Source of the DNA: Incurvaria masculella
Lineage: Eukaryota; Arthropoda; Insecta; Lepidoptera; Incurvariidae
Length of the DNA stretch: 64,000 nucleotides
NCBI GenBank assembly: GCA_946894095.1
Contig: OX335660.1
Coordinates: 6,763,001 to 6,827,000 of the forward strand
Reading direction: 5' to 3'
Shown here: piece by piece, positions 52,547-63,649 of the stretch
Numbering within the stretch: the first letter of the stretch is position 1
How the letters are laid out: every line of letters begins with the position of its first letter
Made by a program: the position numbers and the translations under genes
Notes under the pieces: generated by a model
Databases searched by the model: none
What the model saw: the letters and a program-made list of their open reading frames with translations, nothing else
Told to the model about the DNA's origin: nothing

Positions 52547-53025
52547 TTAAGGCGCTAGGACTAGCCAACTACTCGCGCCATACAAATGCACTTTTCAACA
52601 AATGTAATAATATGTAGTGAAACGCTTCAGCTAATCCAAATAGAACTCCAGACTGATAATGGATTGTTATTATTTTTTGATTCCATCATTTATTTAAATA
52701 ATAATAAAAATAAAAAAGTTGATTTTTCTCATTAGAAATCTGAAAGTAATTCGATTTCTAGATATAAGCAAAAACAGCATATATGCATAAACAAAAAATT
52801 CCATTTGCTTTTAGATTTCTACATTTAGTCAAAAAAGTTCGGAAATGGACACCGTTTCCGCAATGTATTTTGTATAGAAAAAGGAAACATACATTAACGA
52901 AAATAATTCGATTCCTAGACAAGGAATCATATATTGTAAGAATGACACTTATAATCGTCAGACTTAGTTAGTTAACTTGGGGTGCCTCGTCTAACTTTGC
53001 GATTTGGCTAGTACCAGGGCCTTAA
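52547..53025 (+). mobile_element. TTAA-type MITE family 2, complete
   Basis: TTAA at 52547-52550 and 53022-53025. Close to identical with the copy at 30219-30696, so both are recent. Confidence 0.9.
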
Positions 53026-53037
53026 ATTGGCCGTATA

Positions 53038-53169
53038 TCCCCTGTTTTCACCACCTCCAGTTACCTGAAATCCGATGAGTGACTTTCGGTTACATTTAAT
53101 ATTTACGAGGTGTAACCTAAAGGTAACTTTGGAATTCTTGTAGCTGGGGGCGGTGGAAACAGGCGTAAG
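53038..53169. mobile_element. Hairpin MITE (CACCACCTCCAGTT family)
   Basis: Lies 12 bp beyond the family 2 MITE. TTCACCACCTCCAGTTACCT pairs with GTAGCTGGGGGCGGTGGAAA. Confidence 0.75.
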
Positions 53170-53211
53170 ACATCGTTTGATAGCATCGTACGTCAATCAA
53201 CTAAACGTTAG

Positions 53212-53781
53212 TTAAGGTGGCCCCTTCCCGGCGGGACTAACTCATCCGCGGGCACGGTATAAAACCGTGCTCCGTGCGCTCTATGACCTCTGTTTCAATG
53301 TAGCCGTGCTCATAAAGGGAAGGTCCTGGCATGGCACCTAATTCCTTCGGGAATGTGGTGTGGGCTCCGTGATGAGGAGGATGCAACATGTCCACAAAGC
53401 AGACAATGCGCATAGTGTTTGATTAGGTAAGATTTACGAAAATTTTAATTACAAAACGACTTATAGCTAAACGTAAATTACGACTGGTGTAGGCATAAAT
53501 CAAACAAAAACAAATTGATTATAAATCTTCATGAAACAAGCTAGGTCTGATGACAAATCTTTTTAAGATGTTTTAATTTTATCGTTGCGTAATTCACTTC
53601 GAACAATTCTAATTTCCGGACCTTATAACTTAGAAACCAAACACTATCTTACAATGCTAATGATCATCAGTCATCTAGTTCGAATAAATAAAGCTGTTTT
53701 GAGTATAATTTTGGATCTCTGACAAGACATTTGCGCATGGTCTTTCCACGTTTGTATGGGGACTTCAGAGGGCCACCTTAA
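53212..53781 (-). mobile_element. TTAA-type MITE family 1 with an internal SINE patch
   Basis: TTAA at 53212-53215 and 53778-53781. At about 53297-53361 the family sequence is replaced by a SINE segment, AATGTAGCCGTGCTCATAAA to GGGAATGTGGTGT, without obvious target duplication. Confidence 0.85.
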
Positions 53782-53839
53782 TCACTCGCTGCCCGGCGAG
53801 ACAGTTTACCACGGTGCCCTCTAGGTCCGCTATTTATAA

Positions 53840-54665
53840 CATACTAGCAGCCCGTCCCGGCTTTGCACGGGCATAATGTCATTTAAAAAAATATTATTTT
53901 GACACAATGATACACAAATAAACCATTTTTACGTAGAGTTCCTACATTGAGATATTTGAAATGAAAAACTTAGATATTATTATTACATGTTTATTAGATA
54001 TTAGAGAAATAATAAATTCAAAGTGCTATAGGGAGAACCGCGGCCTCCGGGGCACGCTCCCGCCGCGCCGCCCCGGCCGGCCGGTACCGCCGCAAACACT
54101 ACATCCCGCAATTTTTAAATCTATAATATCTTCGAAAATATTCATTTAAATCATATGCTGTAAAGGGCCGTATAGATCTATATTAAATCAACAATGTATT
54201 TAAGGTATTTAATTGGATAAGGATTAATGCTGTACTGGTTAAAATCGCTTCGAAAATTAGCCATTATTTGTCGTAAAAAGTAAATGAGAAAAAAATGTTA
54301 TTGTGGGATATCCATAAGAGATAGATATATACCATCGCGGAGTTTTCTGTAGACCTTTTCAATGTATACAATACTTAGTACATTATTTTGATAAATTTCG
54401 TAGGGTTCAGCCTGCGTTTGCAATGTAAGCGGAAAAAAAATATTTTTTTACGACATCACATTGGAAACCTCAAGAATAACAGTATTTCTCCTATATTTAA
54501 TGGATGTTATTATACATATAAACCTTCCTCTTGAATCACTCTATCTATTAAAAAAAACCGCATCAAAATCCGTTGCGTAGTTTTAAATATTTAAGCGTAC
54601 ATAGGGATATAGGGACAGAGAAAGCGACTTTGTTTTATACTATGTAGTGATAGTGATACAACCAA
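53840..54665 (+). repeat. Dispersed retroelement-like repeat (CCCGTCCCGGCTTTGCACGG)
   Basis: It begins ATACTAGCAGCCCGTCCCGG and ends near TTTATACTATGTAGTGAT, features of a common insect dispersed repeat. The GC-rich block at 54030-54105 gives a short shadow frame. The element class is not clear from sequence alone. Confidence 0.5.
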
Positions 54666-54947
54666 TCTTTTTTATGGGTCATACACACGAGGCCTTTCCT
54701 GATTTCGTGGGTTCGTAATATTAAATGTTTCCATGGAGTTGCATTGAAGCAGTTACTCTACAAAATTTGGTCGATATTACTACGTTGGTATACTCTCTGT
54801 AAATAGACATCAAATTCATTCATTTAGGTCAAACCTGTCCATAATATATTAAATGAAACCGACGTTTGACGTGATAAACGCTTGTGCGACATGCCATGGA
54901 ATCGTAATGGCGTGGTCATATTTAGGTTAAAACAAAACTTGGATGTA

Positions 54948-54995
54948 GGTCGCCTATTGTGGATACAATTTATATTGTATCCACAATAGGCGACC
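54948..54995. repeat. Perfect 22-bp inverted repeat, 4-base loop
   Basis: GGTCGCCTATTGTGGATACA and onward (54948-54969) is the exact complement of 54974-54995, around TTAT. CCGGTCGCCT recurs at about 55385, so it may be one end of a 400-bp AT-rich element. Confidence 0.92.
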
Positions 54996-55540
54996 GGAGT
55001 TTATATGATCCGGTCCAGGGAGTATTTTTTTATCAAACTAATGAAGGTTCATCATGTATGCGGTAAGAAGGCCAAAAGTACACTTCATATTACCGTTTTC
55101 CCATTATTCAAGGAAATGGAGCAATCGTTTTTATGCAGGAAATTATTATATTTTTTTTATTACCTAAAACATCATGTAAAATTTCAAATTACTTTGAAGG
55201 CGAAGAAAATATTGAATAATTTTACAGTATTAACCTTTTTATTGATATGCTTTTATCGGTTTAAGGTCATTTACTTTTTCATCAATAGTTTGTTAGTTTT
55301 TTTTAGATTGAGTAAATAAAATGTTCAAATCTATTCTGTTTTATTTTTTATGGCATTTGACAGCTTTGAGAAACTGTTTAGGTCCGGTCGCCTAGACGAC
55401 TAATAAGTAATTTTCTTCCCCATTGCTTTTATATTTTTCTTTTTTATTATTTCTGTACTAACAATGTGTTTCTGTACTAACTAATATGTTGTATTTTTTT
55501 ATGTAAAATAAATAGACTTATACTTGTTTTTCTCTTCCAG

Positions 55541-55711
55541 GGAATGCATGTCATGTTCGAGGAGCAGCCGGCGCTATACCGCAGCAGTCAGCAGCCGTAC
55601 GAGCGCGACTACGAACACCGGCAGACGGCCAGCAAGAAGCGGCGCGCCGCCGCCCCCAGTCCGCAGCACGCTAGCAAGCTAGCTCCGCTCGCCACGCAGC
55701 CTCAACACAAG
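55541..55711 (+). CDS. Candidate exon of an unrecognised gene (array unit 1)
   Basis: An acceptor tctcttccag precedes GGAATGCATGTC, and CAACACAAG|gtcggt ends the exon; 171 nt, phase 0 at both ends if read as GMHVMFEEQPALYRSSQQPY. The peptide is rich in Q, R, S and A and holds a basic KKRR run that could act in nuclear localisation. I do not recognise the protein. The flanking exons are not found, so whether it is coding is inferred from splice signals and frame preservation. Confidence 0.55.
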
Positions 55712-55753
55712 GTCGGTGTCGCTGCCTGTTAGGAGAGTCGTTTTCTCTTGCAG

Positions 55754-56989
55754 GTAATGCATGTCATGTACGAGGAGCAGCCGGCGCTATACCGCAGCAG
55801 TCAGCAGCCGTACGAGCGCGACTACAAACACCGGCAGACGGCCAGCAAGAAGCGGCGCGCCGCTGCCCCCAGTCCGCAGCACGCTAGCAAGCTAGCTCCG
55901 CTCGCCACGCAGCCTCAACACAAGGTCGGTGTCGCTGCCTGTTAGGAGAGTCGTTTTCTCTTGCAGGTAATGCACGTCATGTACGAGGAGCAGCCGGCGC
56001 TATACCGCAGCAGTCAGCAGCCGTACGAGCGCGACTACAAACACCGGCAGACGGCCAGCAAGAAGCGGCGCGCAGCCGCCCCCAGTCCGCAGCACGCTAG
56101 CAAGCTAGCTCCGCTCGCCACGCAGCCTCAACACAAGGTCGGTGTCGCTGCCTGTTAGGAGAGTAGTTTTCTCTTGCAGGTAATGCATGTCATGTACGAG
56201 GAGCAGCCGGCGCTATACCGCAGCAGTCAGCAGCCGTACGAGCGCGACTACAAACACCGGCAGACGGCCAGCAAGAAGCGGCGCGCAGCCGCCCCCAGAC
56301 CGCAGCACGCTAGCAAGCTAGCTCCGCTCGCCACGCAGCCTCAACACAAGGTCGGTGTCGCTGCCTGTTTGGAGAGTCGTTTTCTCTGGCAGGGAATGCA
56401 TGTCATGTACGAGGAGCAGCCGGCGCTATACCGCAGCAGTCAGCAGCCGTACGAGCGCGACTACAAACACCGGCAGACGGCCAGCAAGAAGCGGCGCGCC
56501 GCCGCCCCCAGTCCGCAGCACGCTAGCAAGCTAGCTCCGCTCGCCACGCAGCCTCAACACAAGGTCGGTGTCGCTGCCTGTTAGGAGAGTCGTTTTCTCT
56601 TGCAGGTAATGCATGTCATGTACGAGGAGCAGCCGGCGCTATACCGCAGCAGTCAGCAGCCGTACGAGCGCGACTACAAACACCGGCAGACGGCCAGCAA
56701 GAAGCGGCGCGCAGCCGCCCCCAGTCCGCAGCACGCTAGCAAGCTAGCTCCGCTCGCCACGCAGCCTCAACACAAGGTCGGTGTCGCTGCCTGTTAGGAG
56801 AGTCGTTTTCTCTTGCAGTTAATGCATGTCATGTACGAGGAGCAGCCGGCGCTATACCGCAGCAGTCAGCAGCCGTACGAGCGCGACTACAAACACCGGC
56901 AGACGGCCAGCAAGAAGCGGCGCGCAGCCGCCCCCAGTCCGCAGCACGCTAGCAATCTAGCTCCGCTCGCCACGCAGCCTCAACACAAG
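55754..56989 (+). CDS. Duplicated candidate exons (array units 2-7)
   Basis: Candidate exons are 55754-55924, 55967-56137, 56180-56350, 56393-56563, 56606-56776 and 56819-56989. All keep the same frame, and many of the differences are silent (GCC/GCT/GCA for Ala). Replacement changes include S to R in unit 4 and K to N in unit 7. Units 2-4 and 6 start GTAATG, unit 5 GGAATG and unit 7 TTAATG after the CAG. In-frame joining of any number of units would be possible because each is 57 codons. Confidence 0.5.
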
Positions 56990-57171
56990 GTCGGTGTCGC
57001 TGCCTGTTTGGAGAGTCGTTTTCTCTGGCAGGGAATGCATGTCATGTTCGAGGAGCAGCCGGTGCTATACCGCAGCAGCCAGCAAGAAGCGGCGAAATTT
57101 CTGTTTCACTCGAAATAATTTTACTGTGGCCCTAGTCCAAGTTTACTACCACCATGAAAGAGAATTAGTCC

Positions 57172-57721
57172 TTAAGGTGGCCCAACCCGCTCATCTCCCC
57201 ATACAAAAGGGGAAAGAAGATCACGCCCATATTTCTTGTCAGAGATCCAAAATTTTGCTCAAAATAGCTTTATTTGGTCGAACTAGATGTCTGATGACCA
57301 TTGGCATTGTAAAATTGTGTTTGGTTTCTAAGTTATAAGGTCCGAAAGTTCGATTTTTTCGCGCGTTTTATACAATAACTTTGGAGGTGGATTACGCAAT
57401 GATAAAGTAAGAAGATCGTAAAAAGATTAGTCATCAGACATAGCTTATTTAATCAATATTTATGATCTATTTGGTTTTTGTTAGATTTTTGACTACAGCG
57501 GTCGTGGTTTACTTTTAGCTATAAGTCGTCTTGAAATTAAAATTTTCGTAAATCTTACCAAATCATACACTATGCACATTGTCTTTTTTGTGGACATGTT
57601 GCATCTTCCTCATCACGGAGCCTGTCTTATTCTTTGAAACAGAGAAGGTCCCAGAGCGCTACAGCACGGTTTTGTACCGTGCCCGCGAATGAGTTGGGGC
57701 CGCCGGGTTGGGCCGCCTTAA
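57172..57721 (+). mobile_element. TTAA-type MITE family 1, complete
   Basis: TTAA at 57172-57175 and 57718-57721. It lies 77 bp after the exon array. Confidence 0.9.
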
Positions 57722-58363
57722 CTCCAAAATTCTTTAAGAAAACGGCGACCCCTCAGATAATATTCCCACAGATTACCTCATAGTTACTAAGTAACAGATA
57801 CATAATTATACCTATTGAGAAAATAGCCTACTCGACCCTGCAGCTACCTCGCGTCGACCGCTGCGTGCTGAAATATACCTTATGCTCTAAAAAGCCCTGA
57901 TAGGTGCGTTTCGCAGTGTCTTATTACAGAAATATTTTGAAATGACATTTTTTTAAGACATATTTTTAAGTGTTCATATTTAGCAGGGAGATTGAAAATA
58001 AACTGGGACTCGCACATGTCAGCTCGCACTCACGCGCACGCACACACATTTTCAAACGTCGTTCGATCGTTATGTCGATAACATAAAACTGGAACTAGAG
58101 GCTCAGTTTGATTTCTTTGCCCGCCCCCCTCGGCGCCGGGTCTTTTAATTAATGCGCGCTATCTCTTTCCCTCCTATTTAATTACAGTGCTTCAATATGG
58201 CTTAAATCTCGAGATTAGCGCGCAGTAAATATATTTGCGCCGTGAGACGAACGACGCACCGAAGGTTATCACATCGCGCTCGGTTTATCCGACTCTTATT
58301 TTTCCACAGCCGCGCCACTCCCCTGATATCGCGCTTGTAAACAGACTATGCGCATGTGTGCAC
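57722..58363. other. Unassigned DNA
   Basis: 58000-58100 holds a small decayed piece of the palindromic MITE. 58180-58340 is CpG-richer with no recognisable exon. Confidence 0.4.
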
Positions 58364-58666
58364 ACAGGGTTCCGTAACCAAAGGGGCACCTATTACTAAG
58401 CCTCCGCTGTCCGTCCGTCCGTCCGTTCTTCTGTCACAGGGCTGTATCTCATGAACCGTAAAAGGTAGATGGCCGACATTCTCAGAGATAAAAAACAAAT
58501 AAAAATGGGGGCCACCACGGAATTTTGAGGAGGCTGGAATTGCCCTGTAGGCGGAATAATCCTCCTCCTCAATATTCAGTGGGGGCCACCATACAAGAAA
58601 CGTGATTTCTTTGGGCCAAGTATCTTGAAAACTTCGTGTGAGAGTTCGACTCGCACTTGGCCGGTT
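58364..58666 (-). repeat. SINE-like repeat (GGCCAAGTGCGAGTCGG family), inverted, rearranged middle
   Basis: The ends GGGTTCCGTAACCAAAGGGG and CTCGCACTTGGCCGG are present. The middle (about 58500-58590) contains a repeated GGGGGCCACCA not seen in other copies. Confidence 0.78.
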
Positions 58667-58672
58667 TTTTTT

Positions 58673-58990
58673 TCTTATGTAACTGGACATTTATGGCTAG
58701 TAGTACCACACCTATCGTCATGTTATTAGCTCATACGCCACGTTCCCGAAGAAACTAGGTGCCGCGTCAGCACCTACCTTTTATCAGTACATTGAACTGG
58801 CTGGAAAACACCAAGTTACCAAACCGGGCGAGTCCTTTTAGATGGGATTCAGAACCATGGAACAGCTCGCATTCATAACGAAATATTCAACTCTGAAAGG
58901 AAAAGAAAGTGGCGCATGAACGGGGCCGGGAATTGGAACCAATGAACTCTGCCATGCAAAGCAAGTCCACACGCTCCTGAGCTACGAACG
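58673..58990 (-). repeat. SINE body and head, strongly diverged
   Basis: The plus strand starts TATGTAACTGGACATTTATG; the head near 58930-58990 keeps a decayed box B. Confidence 0.6.
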
Positions 58991-59292
58991 TCTTAAGAGC
59001 ATCCTTATACCTAAACATTTTCGACCAATTTTTGCGATCGAAACGAGATAGCCAAAGCCCGACATAGCTTTTTTAGAGCAGCTCGGAATCAATCATTCGA
59101 AATGTGACCAACCCGCATAACGCGTGAAACCGGTTTTTGAATTGTTTCGTTACAGAAATTTCAAAAAGTTAAACATAACCTTAACTAAATTGGTAGATAA
59201 TGTTACGCTCTTTAAAATTATATTTAAATCTATATCAGTTATTTATTGTCAATATCAGCTGTAAACTTGAAAAAGAATGCGTTTGAGACCTG

Positions 59293-59636
59293 AGTGGTCA
59301 GTCTGAGTTCTCACCTAAATTGGCGTTTACGGCAAACCGATCGACTGGCGTTTTCTCCAAACTCCATACAAGTTTTTACTAGATATTCTGTGGTTTTACT
59401 TCTTCAAGCTGTCAAAGTCAAACTCGGACTTCCGATTTGTATGAAAACGCGGAGTGGACGTAAACGGCAACGTCGACGTATTTACGGCAACGTTGAGTAA
59501 GCTGTCAAATCAAGCTCGGACCCGCAATGTTAGTTCGATTAACGCCCACTGCGCGCGCTCTTCAATTTCTCCATACATTTGAAAACGCCACTCGATCGGT
59601 TTGCCGTAAACGCCAATTTAGGTGACAACTGAGACT
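59293..59636. mobile_element. Palindromic MITE (about 340-bp family), well preserved
   Basis: GAGTGGTCAGTCTGAGTTCT to GGTGACAACTGAGACTTCGG. The longest intact palindrome of the family in the window. Confidence 0.9.
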
Positions 59637-59639
59637 TCG

Positions 59640-60530
59640 GGTAACTTCAGCATTTTTTTTTCATTCGAAAAATATCATTTTCTAAAATATCTTTCTAACT
59701 ATATTGGTAGCACGTTAGCTGAAATTATACATCGTTTTTTTTCACCTGCTCATTTCATAATGTTCAGGAACTGAACGCAAACAAACCAAACGCATTGGCT
59801 AGTATAATCATCTTAAAACGAACATTTGTGTTTAAATATGGGAATGAACGTTTTCTACCATGGGTGTATCCAGTGACTGATGTTTTATGTTGTTTTGCTG
59901 TGACGATAAGTATCGCGACTGGAGCAGCCCGCATGTTTTTGGTAATTATTCTACCGACCCGTATGGGGTGTTGAACGAATTAGGGCGCACGAAACCCACG
60001 ATATTGTTTATGGGATATCAATATGTTTTTTTAATTGGACTTCCTATGCAATGGTGCATCCTCGCAATATGTTGCATTTAAAGAGACTGTTGAGAGAGTC
60101 GTTACCCTATTAATTTCCCATACTACGGGCGAAAACTGTTTCCATGCTCTTAATAATTTATTAGGTTTTTGAAATGCTATGCTATAATATATTATAGAAA
60201 TCTATGTCTGTATGTTTTAATTTTTTTCATAATTAAATGAATATATTGGAGAATATTGGAAAAAAGCTCTTTTTTGTTCGTTTATTTTCGTATTTATTTT
60301 TACTAAAACTACAGATATTTACAAAAAAAATCAAAACTTACGGACATAGAATGAAGCTTTCTCAAGTTGTATAAACAATTTTATTAAAATCTTACACATT
60401 TTAGAGGGAAACGTGGAAGAAGATTACTCTATTTTAATGGTAGTCGGGTGGGATGGTACCAAATCAGGTGGGTTAACCCTACCATACTATGTACTTAAAT
60501 AAGTTATTACTTCACAATTTTTATTTGTTT
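59640..60530. other. AT-rich DNA, no gene seen
   Basis: The 64-codon frame at 59887-60081 shows no family match I can name. A SINE scrap, ATGGTACCAAATCAGG, is at about 60454. Confidence 0.4.
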
Positions 60531-60532
60531 TT

Positions 60533-60812
60533 CGGGTTCCGTACCCAAAGGGTGCCAACGGAAACCTCTTAATAAGACTCCGCTGTCCGTCCGTCCTTCT
60601 GTCACAGGGCTGTATCTAATGAAATGTAATAGGTAGGCAGCTGAAATTCTCACAGAGTGTGTATTTATTTTGCCGCTATAACGACAAATAGGTAAAATAA
60701 AAAAATAAAAAAATTAAAGTGAATACATACAAAAAACGTGTTTTTTTTTTGTTAAATCTTGTACGATGGTACGGAACCCTTCGTTTGCGAGCCCGACTCG
60801 CACTTGGCCGAC
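60533..60812 (-). repeat. SINE-like repeat (GGCCAAGTGCGAGTCGG family), complete, inverted
   Basis: From GGGTTCCGTACCCAAAGGGT to CTCGCACTTGGCCGACTTTT. Confidence 0.85.
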
Positions 60813-60870
60813 TTTTTTTCTCTGCTCTTTTAATATCTTGAAGTTTTCAAGTGAAACATCCGACAACTAA

Positions 60871-61006
60871 GCCCCGATTTCACGAAGAGACGGCTGAGTT
60901 AAACAATGTTCAAACACGTCACTTTTAGTGAACTGAATGGAGTTTTTCTATACTGTCCATACAACGTTGACGTTGGTTTTGATGTTTTGTCCTTTCGTGC
61001 AAGTCT
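60871..61006 (+). mobile_element. Small MITE, family GCCCCGATTGCACGAAG
   Basis: From AGCCCCGATTTCACGAAGAG to TTGTCCTTTCGTGCAAGT. Confidence 0.75.
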
Positions 61007-61336
61007 GTATACACATTTCCTAGTTGGCCTTATTCTTACTAATTCAAGTGTTATACGGAAGTTATTTGTTTGTCTAGATTGAGCGTTTGTAGACTACCGG
61101 TCGAACCACCATATCGCCACAAGGCAATTTCTTCCTAACAGCCCATTAAACCCGCCGGGTGTACCCGACCTTGTTCGGGAGTACCGTACAATTGAACACT
61201 TTATTTTACGCAACTCTCGTTAAATAATATTTTTAAAGTAAACTAAGACATGGATAAAAACACCTGGCGCATTCAGCAAATTTTAACATGCGAAGTAACC
61301 TCACCCCTACGTGTGTTACGTAATGTATGGCTGGCC

Positions 61337-62155
61337 CCTTAAGGCCGCTCCACACGCGCGAACGCGATGCCGCATGCCGCAACAAAACGACGCGCGAGTG
61401 TGGAACCGTTTCGCGATTTAGATCCCGCGAAACTTTAAACTTACGCAGGTGAGAAAAGCAAGCATAACGAAAGTGGCCCATTCTTCGACAAGCGCGAACA
61501 TTTTTCATTGGAACTGGATGAGGATGGCTAATACCACACCCACTCTCATATGGCACGGCTTCAGTTAACTCGATGAAAAACATGGACAGTGGGGAAGAAG
61601 ACTGCTTATTTATCACGACAGGTGGCGTCTAGCGACTACCCTAAAACACCTGTCAAACCTGTCAAGACCGTTCAAAATAAAACAGAATCGATTTGAAAAT
61701 TGTATTTGATAATTCTATATAATTGAAATTACTCATTCAGAAAATAAATTATATAAATATACGTACTACTTAAATGAAGTCAAGGGAAAGAAAATATCAC
61801 GATAATATAAGCTATAATTTAATTTCAAACTTTTTGATGGTCAATTACATTACAATTTATTTGAAAGCTATTCTTTTCATCCAAACGTTATTCTAACTGC
61901 ATCCTGGAGTAATTTTTTAATTTTAAAACTAATAAAATGAACCTTAACACGAATGACAGTTTTGACGATTCTATGGTGAGGTCATCCGACATCTATAATA
62001 AGCTTTGCGTTTTCTTCCCCATTGCCATTGCCAATTCGACCATCGTTCATTCAATGCGATGGTACCAACATCATCCAAACAAAACGCGAAGATGCGCGAG
62101 TGGGGGGGTTCGCGTTTTCGCGATTCGCTCACGCGCGGAGTGTGGAGGTGCCTTT
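61337..62155. mobile_element. Possible element with GGCCGCTCCACACGCGCG ends
   Basis: TTAAGGCCGCTCCACACGCG near 61337 and GCGGAGTGTGGAGGTGCCTT near 62138 are imperfect inverted matches. SINE scraps at 61508-61600 and 62020-62070 lie between. The unity of this element is uncertain. Confidence 0.4.
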
Positions 62156-62454
62156 AGCATGACGAATAGGCACGTCAGCCGTGCTGTGTACACATTCAAG
62201 GCCGCCGTTTGAACCCCCACAATCGAAGCTAGGTTCAAGGTCGAGCGTAGGCCAATTCGGCCTACGATTTTTCCATAATCGTTTCGTGTTGGGTTTAACC
62301 GAATCGTTCGCTGAGTGTAGAATTTCGTCTGCATAGTTCTTTCGTACAGAATTAATGTAAAATTTTCGCCCGAAAAATCTTTAGATATATATCAGTTCCA
62401 AATTCAAGGTCTTTAACCTAGCGATAATTTTATAAAGATGCTTAAGTTTAACTA

Positions 62455-62571
62455 TTATTCAGAGTGGGCGGACTCATTTTAATACGGGGATTATCGCCGG
62501 ACTACACAGAATGTTGTATGGTTAGTCCGGTGCTAGTCCGCGTACAAAATTGACATTTCACTCTGAATACG
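62455..62571. mobile_element. Small MITE, ATTCAGAGTGGGCGGAC family
   Basis: ATTCAGAGTGGGCGGACTCA to TTCACTCTGAATACG, inner GCCGGACTA and TTAGTCCGG inverted. Confidence 0.85.
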
Positions 62572-63640
62572 ACGGATAGTTTTCAACTTATGAAATTTAT
62601 TTATTTATTTGCATTCGACCGTTGTCAGAACGGTGTTGTAAAAACACTATATAATTTACACAGCTATTACTTAAATGTAGCTAATACTATTTACTAATAC
62701 TACCTAAATTAACATTAAAAACACAATCTTTGATGACCAATACAGCAATAAAATTTCACAAATGTCCTTTTCTTTAATTAAAAAAAAAATTGAATTTATT
62801 AAAATGAGATCAAAAATTAAGTAAAAAACCATGTAAAATTTCATAAAATAAATTCGACTTGCGCCATCATGCAGTTGTGTAGTAAAAATAGAAAATAAAT
62901 AAAAAATAAATTAAACATTTTCATGCAATAAAAAAAGTTTAATAAAATCAAAAATAGTTAGTCAAACGGTAAAATTTTATTCTAAAGTCAAAAGTGTTTG
63001 TCAAATAAGATTTATTATTTTTTAAAATATTTATTAGTAAAAAAATCATTCAACGTATAAAACTGATTACTGACTAGAAAAATCATAACTTTAACTTTGT
63101 GCACTTTAATATATCCTTATTTGGGTGGTTGTATATTTTAATTCCCATATGTTATTTTTTTTTTTCGATTTCGCTTCATTTTTTTTTCTATGTATAGAAA
63201 CGGGTGTGCTCTATGTTGCTACCTTGCTATAAACTTATTGCAATGCATGCTATAAGTCTGCTCGTTCATACATATTTACTGCCAATTTTAAATTAAGAAC
63301 CGCACTGCGTTCGAATCGGTTTGAATTTAGAAGCTCATGTAATTGAAAGATCCATTATTGGTGAAATGTTTAGCATAGCGTCATTTAAAAGTTGTCGAGT
63401 GGCGCACGGAAATGAATTTCTTTAAGGAAACAATTCTTTAGTAAGAAAAAAAAAACTTTGACTTCGCTGACTTCATAATTCAGTGATGACGCACCATGGC
63501 TTGGACCCTCGTATTTAGACGCCCCGGACGTAGCCATTACCAGCCTTGGTGACAAATCTCGTGAAGGACGTGCAAAAAACCGCCATTATGGAAGATAACA
63601 ACGTTCCTGTGAGACAACCAATCATCAACATGTGACACCG
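62572..63640. other. Very AT-rich DNA, no gene seen
   Basis: Long A and T runs with no open frame of interest and no recognised repeat. Confidence 0.5.
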
Positions 63641-63649
63641 TGAGATTAA

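Larger units (their letters stand above)
55541..57094 (+). repeat. Tandem array of an exon-like unit, 213-bp period, 7 full copies and 1 truncated
   Basis: Units start at 55541, 55754, 55967, 56180, 56393, 56606, 56819 and 57032. Each full unit is a 171-bp open segment plus a 42-bp linker. The linker begins GTCGGTGTCGCTGCCTG and ends in a pyrimidine tract and CAG, so it looks like a tiny intron. Unit 8 has lost an inner segment after CGCAGCAG and stops near 57094. The array is GC-rich inside AT-rich DNA. Copies are almost identical, so amplification or homogenisation is recent. Confidence 0.93.

Noticed and set aside
55541..57094. A CRISPR-like or centromeric satellite array
   Set aside because: Units are 213 bp, open in one frame and carry splice signals; there are no spacers and the array is short.
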